From CAMREV01 sp051650525 (GTDB lineage Bacteria > Bacillota_I > Bacilli_A > Mycoplasmatales > Mycoplasmoidaceae): 64,000 nt of DNA. Made by a program: the position numbers and the translations under genes. Below are positions 42,380-52,001 of the stretch, piece by piece (the stretch's first letter is position 1; every line of letters begins with the position of its first letter). A model generated the notes under the pieces. It saw only the letters and a program-made list of their open reading frames with translations, was not told the DNA's origin and ran no database searches. The stretch spans positions 108,672 to 172,671 of the forward strand of contig JBOFJE010000001.1 in assembly GCA_051650525.1 (NCBI GenBank), in the 5' to 3' direction.

Positions 42380-42703
42380 ATGAAAAGAATTAAAAAAGGT
42401 GATAAAGTAAGAGTGATTTCTGGAAATCATAAAGGGTCTGAGGGGGTTATCAAGGAAATAGATTATAATACATTAAAAGCAGTAGTCGAAGGCGTTTATC
42501 AATTAACAAAACATAAAAAAGTTACTAAAGATAATCAAGAATCTGGGATTATAAAAATTGATGGGGGTCTTCATTTTTCTAAATTAGCTATTATTGATGA
42601 TAAAGCAAATGGTGCTGTATCCAAGATCACTTACAAAATTAACAAACAAGGCAAAAAAGCAAGATTCACTAGAAAAAGTGGTTCAGAGATTGCTTCTAAA
42701 TAA
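42380..42703 (+). CDS. rplX: 50S ribosomal protein L24
   Basis: 107 residues. KOW-type start KRIKKGDKVRVISGNHKG, SEGVIKEI, and later GGLHFSKLAIIDDK are as in L24, the assembly initiator at the tunnel exit. Confidence 0.96.
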   Translation: MKRIKKGDKVRVISGNHKGSEGVIKEIDYNTLKAVVEGVYQLTKHKKVTKDNQESGIIKIDGGLHFSKLAIIDDKANGAVSKITYKINKQGKKARFTRKSGSEIASK

Positions 42704-42712
42704 AGGAAATAT

Positions 42713-43264
42713 ATGAATTTGAAGGAAAAATATTCAAAAGAAATTGCACCATTATTGATGAAAGAATTTTTATATAAATCAATAATGCAAGTTCCTAGAA
42801 TTGAGAAAATTGTTATTAATGCAGGTGTAGGGGATGCTGCACAAGATACTAAGAATATTGAATTAGCTTTTAAAGAACTATACAAGATTACTGGCCAAAA
42901 GCCTGTAATGACTAAGGCAAAAAAATCAATATCAACCTATAAAGTGAGAGAAGGTCAGAATATAGGCGTTAAGGTAACTTTAAGAAATAATACTATGTGG
43001 AATTTTTTAGAAAAATTAATTTGCATTGCTATTCCTAGAATAAGAGATTTTAGGGGTATTTCAAATAAATCATTTGATGGAAGAGGCAATTTCACAATTG
43101 GAATAAAAGAGCAAATTATTTTTCCAGAAATTCATTACGATGATATCAAAAGATTAAGAGGATTTGATATTACAATAGTTACATCTTCATTAAATGATAA
43201 AGAATCCTATTTATTATTGAAAAATATTGGAATTCCATTTATTAAATCAAAAGAGGTAAAATAA
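42713..43264 (+). CDS. rplE: 50S ribosomal protein L5
   Basis: 183 residues. KEKYSKEIAPLLMKEF, VPRIEKIVINAGVGDA, GQKPVMTKAKKSISTYKVRE and FRGISNKSFDGRGNFTIGI are L5 blocks. It carries 5S rRNA in the central protuberance. Confidence 0.97.
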   Translation: MNLKEKYSKEIAPLLMKEFLYKSIMQVPRIEKIVINAGVGDAAQDTKNIELAFKELYKITGQKPVMTKAKKSISTYKVREGQNIGVKVTLRNNTMWNFLEKLICIAIPRIRDFRGISNKSFDGRGNFTIGIKEQIIFPEIHYDDIKRLRGFDITIVTSSLNDKESYLLLKNIGIPFIKSKEVK

Positions 43265-43265
43265 T

Positions 43266-43451
43266 ATGGCAAAGAAATCATTGATTGAAAAGCAAAAAAA
43301 ATATCATAAATTTTCTGTAAGAAATTATACAAGATGTCAAAAATGCGGTCGTCCAAGGGCCATTAATCGTAAATTTGGAATATGTCGTTTATGCTTTAGA
43401 GACTTTGCTTATAAAGGCTCAATTCCAGGAATTAAAAAAGCATCATGATAA
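43266..43451 (+). CDS. rpsZ: 30S ribosomal protein S14 type Z
   Basis: 61 residues, ending KKASW where the W is UGA followed by TAA. This is a good check of the genetic code, since the family ends in KASW. Zinc ligands CQKCGRP and CRLCF are present, so it is the zinc form. Confidence 0.96.
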
Positions 43452-43476
43452 ATAGAATAATTAAAGGAGTAATATT

Positions 43477-43872
43477 ATGTATATAGATCCAATTTCAGAT
43501 TGTTTGTTAAGAATCAAGAATGCAACTAAATCTAAAAAAACAACAGTAGATGTTAGAACGTCTAAACTTATTTTAGGAATATTATCAATTTTAAAAGATG
43601 AGGGATATATTAGGAATTTTGAAACAAAAGAAATCTCCAAAGGTATAAAAATTACTTCGATTGCTTTGAAGTACAAAAATAATATTTCTTCTATTTTAGG
43701 GATGAGACAAATATCAAAACCAGGATTAAGAATATATCAAGAAGCAAATAAATTACCATTGGTTTTAAATGGACTAGGTGTGGCTATAATTTCTACTAGT
43801 CAAGGTCTGCTAACTAGCAAAGAAGCAAGAAAAAAATCTGTAGGCGGGGAAGTTTTAGCCTATGTTTGGTAA
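43477..43872 (+). CDS. rpsH: 30S ribosomal protein S8
   Basis: 131 residues. DPISDCLLRIKNATKSKK at the N-terminus and GLGVAIISTSQGLLTSKEAR plus VGGEVLAYVW at the C-terminus are S8. AAAGGAG precedes the ATG. Confidence 0.97.
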   Translation: MYIDPISDCLLRIKNATKSKKTTVDVRTSKLILGILSILKDEGYIRNFETKEISKGIKITSIALKYKNNISSILGMRQISKPGLRIYQEANKLPLVLNGLGVAIISTSQGLLTSKEARKKSVGGEVLAYVW

Positions 43873-43885
43873 ATAAAGGATTAAT

Positions 43886-44431
43886 ATGTCAAGAACAGGA
43901 AATAGAATATTAGAGATCCCTCCAGGAGTCTCAGTAGATTTAAATAAAAATTTTATTTCAGTAAAAAATAATAATGAATTTATAAACATTCCTTTTAATG
44001 AAAAAATTATTAATATTATTAATGATAATAGTCAGATTAAAGTAATAAGAAGGAATGATGAAAAATTTTCAAAAATGTTGCATGGTACAATAAATGCTAA
44101 TATTAATAATGCATTAATTGGATTAAGCAAAGGGCATGAAAAAAATTTAAAAATTTTAGGTGTTGGATACAAGGCCAACATAGTCAATGATTCAATTGAT
44201 CTATATTTAGGACATTCACATAATATTAAAATTAAAATTCCAAATGGTATTAGTGTTGTTTGTAAAACACCTACAGAAATATCTATTAAAGGTTATGACA
44301 AAGCAATTGTTGGTCAGCTTGCTGCAGTTATTAGATCAAAAAGACCACCAGAACCTTACAAGGGTAAGGGTGTAATGTATATTGATGAACACATTATTAG
44401 AAAAGCTGGTAAGACAGCTGATAAGAAATAG
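43886..44431 (+). CDS. rplF: 50S ribosomal protein L6
   Basis: 181 residues. MSRTGNRILEIPPGV, the LGVGYKANI segment and RPPEPYKGKGVMYIDE identify L6. Confidence 0.97.
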   Translation: MSRTGNRILEIPPGVSVDLNKNFISVKNNNEFINIPFNEKIINIINDNSQIKVIRRNDEKFSKMLHGTINANINNALIGLSKGHEKNLKILGVGYKANIVNDSIDLYLGHSHNIKIKIPNGISVVCKTPTEISIKGYDKAIVGQLAAVIRSKRPPEPYKGKGVMYIDEHIIRKAGKTADKK

Positions 44432-44439
44432 GATTTATT

Positions 44440-44799
44440 ATGAAAAGAATTAATTTAGATAGATCGGAAAGAAGAAAATTAAGACACTTAAAAATTCTCA
44501 GAAAATTTAGAGAAATTGATAGTTCATTGCCAAGGTTAATAGTCAATAAATCTAATAGCCATTTTTATGTACAACTGATTGAATCTGAAAAAGGAAATGT
44601 AATAATTTCAAGTTCTACAATTCAATTAAAATTACCAAATAATAATATTAATAATGTTAAAAGAGTTGGTGAAGATATTTCAAAAAAAATGATTAAAAAA
44701 AATATAAATCAAATAAGTTTTGATAGGAATGGTTATAAATACCATGGGAAAGTTGCGGTTGTAGCAGATATTATTAGAAATGCAGGGATTAAAATCTAA
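44440..44799 (+). CDS. rplR: 50S ribosomal protein L18
   Basis: 119 residues. RRKLRHLKILRKFREIDSS, LPRLIVNKSNSHFYVQLI and FDRNGYKYHGKVAVVADIIR match L18, a 5S rRNA binder. A nine-codon reading frame and then rpsE follow. Confidence 0.96.
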   Translation: MKRINLDRSERRKLRHLKILRKFREIDSSLPRLIVNKSNSHFYVQLIESEKGNVIISSSTIQLKLPNNNINNVKRVGEDISKKMIKKNINQISFDRNGYKYHGKVAVVADIIRNAGIKI

Positions 44800-44832
44800 T
44801 ATGAAAAATAAAGAAGAAATAAGGGGATAATT

Positions 44833-45768
44833 ATGAATGATAATGAAATAATGGTAATTAAGGCTTCAGAGAAAGAAAATAATAAAGACATTAAATGCCC
44901 AAAATGTAGGGGAGATTTATTATCTAAAATTAATTATAAAAATAATAATAAATTTTATGGCTGCTCAAATTATCCAAAATGTGATTTTACAAAAACAATT
45001 TCAGAAAAAACTGGTAATAAATGCCCAAAATGTAATGATGATTTAGTATTTAGAAATAATAAAGATAAGACTATTAAATTTGTTGCATGTGATAATTATC
45101 CTGATTGTAAATATACTCTTAATATTGATTTATATAATGAACATATGAGAAATAATCCAAATGAAAGTTTACCAATTATAGAATTTAAAAGATCATTTAG
45201 AACAAATGATGTTGATAATGGTGAAAGAAGAAAAAAGGAAAAATCACCCTTGAAAGACAGGAAATTAAATAAGGGTCAAAAAAAACAAACATTTACTGGA
45301 TTTAATGAAAAAGTAGTTTCTATTAAAAGAATATCGAAAACTACAAAAGGTGGAAGGAGTATGCGTTTTTCTGCACTTGTAATTATTGGGAATAAAAAAG
45401 GCTTAGTTGGATATGGAATTGGAAAATCAATCGAAGTTCCTGTTTCTATTAGAAAAGCATTAAAAGATGCAAAGAATAATATATGTAAGGTTAAAATAAA
45501 CAAAAATGGTTCATTATTTCATGAAATAATCGGGAAACAGGGAGCTGCAAAAGTTTTATTAAAGCCAGCTCCTGAAGGTACTGGAATAATAGCAGGTGGT
45601 CCAATAAGAGTTGCCTTAGAATTAGCAGGGTATACTGATATTTATTCAAAAAATCTTGGTAAGAATACTAGTTTAAATATGGTTATGGCAACTGTAAATG
45701 GGTTAAAATTGCAAAGGACACCAAAAGAGATAGCTGATCTTAGAGATAAAGAAATTGGTAATTTGTAG
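44833..45768 (+). CDS. rpsE: 30S ribosomal protein S5 fused to two topoisomerase-type zinc fingers
   Basis: 311 residues against about 165-220 for S5. The C-terminal part from about residue 154 is a complete S5: FNEKVVSIKRISKTTKGGRS, double-stranded-RNA-like domain, then EGTGIIAGGPIRVALELAG. Residues 20-95 hold two zinc ribbons of the topoisomerase I C-terminal type: Cys22/25/44/50 and Cys64/67/86/92, each with GCSNYPKC- or ACDNYPDC-like turns. A charged linker (about 96-152) joins them. AAGGGG precedes the ATG. A TTG at 45250 with AAGGA 10 bases before it could allow a shorter S5 to be made as well. I know of no standard S5 with such a domain. Confidence 0.9.
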   Translation: MNDNEIMVIKASEKENNKDIKCPKCRGDLLSKINYKNNNKFYGCSNYPKCDFTKTISEKTGNKCPKCNDDLVFRNNKDKTIKFVACDNYPDCKYTLNIDLYNEHMRNNPNESLPIIEFKRSFRTNDVDNGERRKKEKSPLKDRKLNKGQKKQTFTGFNEKVVSIKRISKTTKGGRSMRFSALVIIGNKKGLVGYGIGKSIEVPVSIRKALKDAKNNICKVKINKNGSLFHEIIGKQGAAKVLLKPAPEGTGIIAGGPIRVALELAGYTDIYSKNLGKNTSLNMVMATVNGLKLQRTPKEIADLRDKEIGNL

Positions 45769-45776
45769 GAGCAAAT

Positions 45777-46220
45777 ATGAAATTAGAAAATCTTTCTTAT
45801 AAAAATGGATCTAGAGGTCATAAGGCTAAAAGAGTTGGGAGAGGGAATGGGTCTGGTATTGGGAAAACTTCTACTAGAGGTTCTAAAGGGCAACATTCAA
45901 GAAAATCGGGAGGCACTAGATTAGGATTTGAGGGTGGACAAACTCCATTATATAGAAGAATACCTAAAATTGGTTTTAACAACCACCGTTTTTCTAATGA
46001 TTGTAATACCTTATCTATTAGAGAAATATTAAATATGAAACTAAAAATCATCAACTTGGAAACTATAAGAGAAAAAAGGATTTTTAATAATTTAGATCTA
46101 CCATTGAAAATAATAGGGAATGATAATTTAAAAGAGCCTATTTCTATAGAAGCAAATAAATTTTCTAAAGGAGCTATAAAATCTTTAGAAAATAGTAAAA
46201 GCCATTATAAGGTTATTTAA
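45777..46220 (+). CDS. rplO: 50S ribosomal protein L15
   Basis: 147 residues. The N-terminal glycine-rich tail (NGSRGHKAKRVGRGNGSG, GKTSTRGSKGQHSR) and QTPLYRRIPKIGFNN identify L15. It follows rpsE directly; rpmD (L30), usual in this position in other bacteria, is absent, as in other mycoplasmas. secY begins on the last base. Confidence 0.96.
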   Translation: MKLENLSYKNGSRGHKAKRVGRGNGSGIGKTSTRGSKGQHSRKSGGTRLGFEGGQTPLYRRIPKIGFNNHRFSNDCNTLSIREILNMKLKIINLETIREKRIFNNLDLPLKIIGNDNLKEPISIEANKFSKGAIKSLENSKSHYKVI

Positions 46221-47611
46221 TGAAAAATAATCGTAATTTTTTTATAGAAACAAAGAAGAATTTTAGCAGCAAGCATGTATTAATCGCTTTTTTTGCAACA
46301 TTAGTTTTGCTGTTATTTTATAGGGTTGGTGCATCTGTTGCTATGCCAGGAGTGGTAATAGAAAAACACAGTTCTGATGGGGGTAATTCCATTTTTGATG
46401 TTTTAAATTTATTAGGAGGTGGTGGAGCTAATCAATTATCCTTTTTAGCAATTGGGATATCTCCTTATATAACTGCTCAAATCATTATTCAGCTTTTAAC
46501 ATCAGATTTAATTAAACCTCTTACTAATTTAAATAAAAGTGGAGAAAGAGGGAAAAGAAAAATTGAAATGATAACTAGAATACTAACAATCCCTTTTGCT
46601 TTTGCACAAGCTTTTGCAATATTATCATTGGCCTTAAGCACAAAAAGAATTCAAATAGAAGTTAATAATACTCCTGTTAGTGACATAAGTAATATTCCCG
46701 GTAAAGATATTTTCAAATATATTTTTGCAATGACTGCTGGAACAATGGTTTCTCTATTTATTTCAGATATTATCTCTAAAAGAGGAATAGGGAATGGAGT
46801 TACTTTAATTATTTTGTCTGGAATTTTATCTAATTTATATTTTAATTTTATTCGAGTATATAAAAATTTTATTCCTGACAATTCACAAACAGGTGAGCAT
46901 TTAATACTAAGCATTTTTTATTTTTTGTCTTATACAATTTTTTTTATTTTATTATTGGCAGCAGCAGTTTTTATAAATTCTTCCATCAGAAAAATTCCTA
47001 TTCAACAAACAGGTTCTTCTTTAACAAAAGATACAAGTGAAATGGCATATTTACCGATAAAAATAAACCCTTCCGGAGTTATACCTGTTATTTTTGCTTC
47101 TTCATTACTTTCTATACCTGTAACTATTGCAACTTTTATTAATCCCACTTCTCAAAACGAGATTAATAAAGTAATAGGATTAACATCTCCATTTGGACTT
47201 GCAATTTATTTTATTTTAATATTATTATTCAGTTTTTTTTATTCTTTTGTGCAAATTAATCCTGAAGATATTAATAAACAATTTTTAAAATCAGGCAGAT
47301 TTATTCCGGGTATAAAGGCAGGTCCACAAACCGAAAAATATATATCAAGAATACTATTGCGAATTAATTTTATTGGAGCTCCAGCGCTTGCTATTATTGC
47401 TTCAACTCCATATCTAATATCAATCATTGCAAAAATACCCACTGGCATTTCAATTGGAGGCACTGGAATTATAATTATAGCAAGTGCATCATCAGATTTT
47501 TGACAGTCTATGTGTAGTTTACAAAGTAGTTCATCATATGTGATGAAAAGAAAAAAAATCGAAGAATATAGTATCAGAAATGAAGAAGTGAAAGGGAAAT
47601 ATTTATGGTAG
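46220..47611 (+). CDS. secY: preprotein translocase subunit SecY
   Basis: Core channel of the Sec translocon in the membrane. 463 residues, UGA Trp at 47501; ends KGKYLW. Ten membrane segments are recognisable. Seen: VLLLFYRVGASVAMPGV, LAIGISPYITAQIIIQLL, GIGNGVTLIILSGI, and PQTEKYISRILLRINFIGAP. ATG shares a base with the rplO stop. Confidence 0.96.
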
Positions 47612-47626
47612 GGAGTTTATAACATT

Positions 47627-48274
47627 ATGAAATTGATTTTATTAGGACCTCCAGGTTCTGGGAAAGGAACATTGTCTATTTTATTAGTTAATAGTACTAA
47701 TTTCAAGCACATTTCTACAGGTAATTTATTTCGTGATATTTTAGATAATAATTCTGATATTTCTTTAAAAATTAAGAAATATATTTATGAGGGTAAGCTA
47801 GTTCCAGACGAGTTAACTAATTATTTAATTGATCAAAATATTTCTTATGATATTAAAAATAAAAACGATTTAATTTTTGATGGGTATCCCAGAAATATTG
47901 AACAAGCTAAATTTCTTGAGAAAAAATGTGATATAAATTTAGTAATTAATTTAATAGTAGACGATCAGATTATTATTAAAAGAATAATTGGTAGAAGATT
48001 ATGCCCTTTTTGTGGGAAAATATATAATATTAATGATAATTTATTAATTAATAAAAATTTATGTAATGATGATAAGAGTATTTTAATCCAAAGGAAAGAT
48101 GATAATGAAGAAATTATCAAATCTAGAATAGAATCATATAAACAGACATCAGTTGATTTAATTAAATATTATGAAGGTAAAGGAATTTTATTTGAGGTAG
48201 ATGGAAAAGATAGTTCTGATAATATCTATAAAATTATTATGAAAAAGATAAGAGAAATAAATGATCATAGTTAA
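47627..48274 (+). CDS. adk: adenylate kinase
   Basis: Interconverts 2 ADP with ATP and AMP. 215 residues. P-loop LLGPPGSGKGTLSILL, FDGYPRNIEQA and RIIGRRLCPFCG. The lid has a zinc-site layout Cys-x2-Cys, then Cys-x2-Asp (CPFCG and LCNDDKS), as in Gram-positive enzymes. Overlaps map by 14 bases. Confidence 0.95.
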   Translation: MKLILLGPPGSGKGTLSILLVNSTNFKHISTGNLFRDILDNNSDISLKIKKYIYEGKLVPDELTNYLIDQNISYDIKNKNDLIFDGYPRNIEQAKFLEKKCDINLVINLIVDDQIIIKRIIGRRLCPFCGKIYNINDNLLINKNLCNDDKSILIQRKDDNEEIIKSRIESYKQTSVDLIKYYEGKGILFEVDGKDSSDNIYKIIMKKIREINDHS

Positions 48275-49004
48275 ATCTAGTTTTGACATTGATAGAATAA
48301 GAGAAACTTGTAAAATCTGAAAAAAGATAAGGTCTAAATTTTTTGAAATTGTAAAAGAAGGCATATCATTAAAAGAATTAGATGAAATAGCAAAATCAAT
48401 AATTATTGAAAATGGAGCTACTGCAAGCTTTTTTAATTATCAAAAATATAAACATAATATATGTACTTCTGTGAATGAAGTGGTAATACACGGAGTTCCA
48501 AATAATTATAAGTTAAAAAATGGAGATTTAATCTCAATTGATGTTGGTGTGACATATAATAATTACATTTGTGATGCTGCATATACTATAATAGTTGGAA
48601 GTAATAAGGATGCTGAATATATATCAAAAGTTTGTTATGATTCACTTATTGCTGGAATAAAAGCAATTGCACCAGGTGCAAGGATAGGTGATATCTCTAA
48701 CAGCATTTATACTGTGGTTGAGAAAGCAGGATTTAAGATTTTAGAGGATTTTACTGGCCATGGTTGTGGAAAAAAATTACATGAAGATCCAATAATTCCA
48801 AACTATGGAGAAAAAAGTACTGGAATGAAACTAGTTCCAGGCATGGTTTTATGTATTGAACCAATGATAATGACAGATAGTAACCACTATTTTATTTCTA
48901 AAAAAGATAAATGATCTGTTATTGCAAAGAATAAAAAATTAACTTGTCATTGGGAACACATGGTTTTAGTAACAAATAGTGGATATGAAATATTAACGGA
49001 GTAA
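48261..49004 (+). CDS. map: methionine aminopeptidase
   Basis: Removes the initiator methionine. 247 residues, several UGA Trp. Seen: the metal ligands in ISIDVGVTYNNYICDAAYTI (two Asp), FTGHGCGKKLHEDP (His), LCIEPMI (Glu) and WEHMVLVT (Glu), and NEVVIHGVPNNYKL with the substrate His. The ATG at 48261 lies inside adk's end. Confidence 0.95.
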
Positions 49005-49010
49005 TATATA

Positions 49011-49235
49011 ATGGATGATAATAAAAAAGAAAAAATCAGAATAAAAGGAAAAGTTCAAGATGTTTTACAGGGTGGAAACTTTAATGTAAAATTAGAAAAT
49101 GGTTTTGACGTTATTGCAAGTGTATCTGGAAAAATGCGTCTTCATCATATTCAAATATTAAAGGGAGACATGGTAGAAATTGAATTAAGTTCATATGATT
49201 TAACACATGGGCGAATAGTTTATAGGGTATCATAG
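49011..49235 (+). CDS. infA: translation initiation factor IF-1
   Basis: 74 residues, S1-like OB fold: KIRIKGKVQDVLQGGNFNVK, VSGKMRLHHIQILKGDMVEI and LTHGRIVYR. Binds the 30S A site. Between map and rpmJ as usual. Confidence 0.95.
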   Translation: MDDNKKEKIRIKGKVQDVLQGGNFNVKLENGFDVIASVSGKMRLHHIQILKGDMVEIELSSYDLTHGRIVYRVS

Positions 49236-49243
49236 GAGAAAAT

Positions 49244-49357
49244 ATGAAGGTAAGAGCATCAGTTAAGAAAATTTGTAAAGATTGTAAAATAATTAAAAGA
49301 AAAGGCAGAATTCAAGTAATTTGCAATAAACCAAAACATAAACAAAGGCAAGGATAA
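49244..49357 (+). CDS. rpmJ: 50S ribosomal protein L36
   Basis: 37 residues, MKVRASVKKICKDCKIIKRK then RIQVICNKPKHKQRQG, with three Cys and one His as zinc ligands (CKDC, C, H). Standard length; preceded by AGGAG. Confidence 0.95.
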   Translation: MKVRASVKKICKDCKIIKRKGRIQVICNKPKHKQRQG

Positions 49358-49368
49358 AAGAGGTAATA

Positions 49369-49743
49369 ATGGCACGGATACTAGGTGTAGATATTCCTGA
49401 TAACAAAAGAGTTATAATTTCACTAACTTATATTTTTGGAATTGGAAAATCTCAAAGTAAAAATATTTTAAATGAATGTAAAATTGATGAAAATAAGAGA
49501 GTAAAAGATTTAACTGATGAAGAACTGGCTTTAATTAGAAGAGTAGCATCTAAAATAATTATTGAAGGCGATTTAAGAAGAGACAAAGCTTTAAATATAA
49601 AAAGATTGATGGAAATAGGATGTTATAGAGGAATAAGGCATCGTAAAGGATTACCTGTACGTGGTCAAAGAACCAAAACTAATGGTAGGACTAGAAAAGG
49701 TCCAAGAAAAACTGTTGCAAATAAAAAGATTGAATCTAAATAG
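49369..49743 (+). CDS. rpsM: 30S ribosomal protein S13
   Basis: 124 residues. MARILGVDIPDNKRV, ISLTYIFGIGKSQSKNIL and YRGIRHRKGLPVRGQRTKTN are S13. Bridges the subunits near the P-site tRNA. Confidence 0.97.
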   Translation: MARILGVDIPDNKRVIISLTYIFGIGKSQSKNILNECKIDENKRVKDLTDEELALIRRVASKIIIEGDLRRDKALNIKRLMEIGCYRGIRHRKGLPVRGQRTKTNGRTRKGPRKTVANKKIESK

Positions 49744-49751
49744 GAGTTATT

Positions 49752-50120
49752 ATGGCAAAGAAAAAAAAGAAATTAATTAGTTCAGATGGAATTGGGCATA
49801 TTCATGCTTCATCAAATAACACAATTGTTACTATAACCGACTTAGAAGGTGGTGCAATTTCATGAGCCAGTTCTGGTTCTATTGGTTATAAGGGGTCAAA
49901 GAAGTCCACTCCATATGCTGCAGGTATTGCAGCAACCAAAGCAGCAAAAGATGCAGTGGCTTTAGGCTTAAAATCTATTATTGTAAAGGTTAATGGAACT
50001 GGTCAAGGTAAAGAAACAGCCATCAGAAGTTTTAGTCAGTCTGGACTAAACATATCTGAATTTTGAGATGTTACTTCCATTCCTCATAATGGATGTAGAC
50101 CGCCAAAGAAACCGAGGTAA
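49752..50120 (+). CDS. rpsK: 30S ribosomal protein S11
   Basis: 122 residues with two UGA Trp. GIGHIHASSNNTIVTITD, GSKKSTPYAAGIAA and VTSIPHNGCRPPKKPR match S11 in the platform of the 30S subunit. Confidence 0.97.
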
Positions 50121-50128
50121 AGGTAAAT

Positions 50129-51106
50129 ATGAAAAAGTTTGTAAGATATGATATTGATTTCAATGAAAATGAAGAAAACAAAAATTTTGGTTCTTTTGAA
50201 ATAAAGCCTTTAGAGAAAGGTTTTGGGAACACTATAGGCAATAGTTTAAGAAGAGTATTATTAGGCAATATTTTTGGGACCAGTATTTTTGCTATTAAAA
50301 TTCCAAAAATAACTCATGAATTTCAAGCAATTGAAGGTGTTTATGAAGATGTTACACAAATTATTTTAAATTTAAAAAATTTGGTTATTAAATATAAAGG
50401 TGATTTTTTTTCAGATTATTTTGAAAAATTTACAATTGAAAATTGACCTGTTATGCAAATAAATTCTTCAAATACAATTATTACTGGAAATGATATTCAA
50501 TGCCCTCCTGAATTTGAAATCATTAATAAAGATTTATATATATGTAAATTAACTGAAGGTGCAAAAATTATCATTGATATATATGCATCTACTGGAAGGG
50601 GCTTTGTATCTTTTAGCGAGAACAAAGAAATAATTAATACTAGAGGAATAATTGCCACTGATTCTTCTTTTTCTCCAGTTTTAAGAGTAAGTTATCATGT
50701 TGAGGAAATAAAAGTTACTAAAACTAATACTTATGATGCATTATACATTGATGTAGTAACAAATGGTAGTATTAAACCATCTGAAGCTATAACTATTGGT
50801 TCAAAGATTTTAATTGACCACTACCAACCAATTTTATCTGCTTATGATAATATGAAAAATATTAATATTATGAAAGATGGAATGGAAAATTTTCAACAAT
50901 ATGTTTTATCAATCCCTATAGAAGAATTGGATCTTTCTGTTAGGTCTTTTAATTGCTTAAAAAGAGCAGGGATTCAGAATATTGTTCAAATTACTGATCT
51001 AACTAGATCGGAGCTTGAAAAAATTCGAAATCTTGGTAAAAAATCATTAAAAGAAATTATTCAAAAAATAGAGAGTAGAGATTTAAAATTTAAGGGAGAT
51101 CGTTAG
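50129..51106 (+). CDS. rpoA: DNA-directed RNA polymerase subunit alpha
   Basis: 325 residues, one UGA Trp. N-terminal dimer domain (FGSFEIKPLEKGFGNTIGNS then LRRVLLG) and C-terminal domain (LSVRSFNCLKRAGIQNI and LEKIRNLGKKSLKEI), which contacts upstream promoter DNA and regulators. Standard length. Confidence 0.96.
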
Positions 51107-51111
51107 AAATT

Positions 51112-51471
51112 ATGTCATATATAAATAAGCCTGGTAAGACTTCAGCATGGAGAAAAATGGTTATTAGACAGCAAGTTTCAGATATTTTGTCTTATGGTAG
51201 AATTACCACTACTCTATCAAAAGCCCAGGAAACTAAGAAGCATGTAGATAAAATAATTACCCTTGCCAAAAAGAATACACTATCTTCAAGGAGAAGAGCT
51301 GATCGCACTTTACTGAACACTAAATTGTATTCAAAGGATGATTTATTAAAAAAATTATTTAGTGATATTTCTAAAAAATATGAAAATAGGAATGGCGGAT
51401 ACACAAGAGTTTTAAAATTATCAAGAAGATTAGGCGATAACACCGAGATTGCTATATTAGAACTAGTTTAA
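51112..51471 (+). CDS. rplQ: 50S ribosomal protein L17
   Basis: 119 residues. KPGKTSAWRKMVIRQQVSDI, ITTTLSKAQETKKHVDKII and GGYTRVLKLSRRLGDN identify L17. Last gene of the ribosomal supercluster, right before a terminator. Confidence 0.96.
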   Translation: MSYINKPGKTSAWRKMVIRQQVSDILSYGRITTTLSKAQETKKHVDKIITLAKKNTLSSRRRADRTLLNTKLYSKDDLLKKLFSDISKKYENRNGGYTRVLKLSRRLGDNTEIAILELV

Positions 51472-51498
51472 AAAAAACTATCTTTAGATAGTTTTTTT
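51471..51498. terminator. bidirectional terminator after rplQ
   Basis: Perfect 12-base arms (51471-51482 and 51487-51498) around TTTA, A-run on the left and T-run on the right. It ends the S10-spc-alpha supercluster, and the stop of the minus-strand gene at 51484 lies in its loop, so it probably serves both. Confidence 0.8.
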
Positions 51499-51927
51499 TA
51501 ATTTTATTTTTCTATTAGAAATTATTTTAGAATTTTTTAGATTCAGATAATCAATCATTCCTTTTTTCAAAACCCATCAATTTTTATGTTCCAAAAAATT
51601 TACTTTCATAACAGAAATTCTACATTTTTCAGTAATTAATTCAGCTATGGAAAAATCATATTTTACCGCCACCAAGTCATATTTTTTTTCTAAATAGAAG
51701 TTAGAAACATCAAAATTAACAATAAAAAAATTGTCATTTGATACTTCTTTCAAAGCTAATAGATTTAAAATAATACTATGTGACCCCTTTAATATATAGA
51801 CATTTTTTATAGGTAGTAAATAATTATCTATATAAATTTTAGATTGAATTGGAATTAATTTATTTTTTAAATTATTAGTAATTTCATATTTACATAAAAG
51901 CTTTTGATTTCCCAAGATAATCCTCAT
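51484..51927 (-). CDS. hypothetical protein, 147 residues
   Basis: Not recognised. One UGA is read as Trp (HKNWWVLKK), and the stop lies in the terminator loop. A beta-rich pattern of alternating hydrophobic residues in the first 115 residues, then a basic tail; no signal peptide. It is the only minus-strand gene in the right half of the window, facing rplQ and divergent from the 978-residue membrane protein gene. The ATG at 51927 opens the reading frame. Confidence 0.65.
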
Positions 51928-52001
51928 TCGTATATTTTTATGTTATAATATTTTATATCTTTTTTAATATTTTTATTTTAGATTTTAAAGTAAGGAATCA
52001 C

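Noticed and set aside
46651..46914. Antisense frame within secY and many others within the ribosomal genes
   Set aside because: All mirror a conserved coding frame on the other strand and show the codon bias of reverse-read genes.
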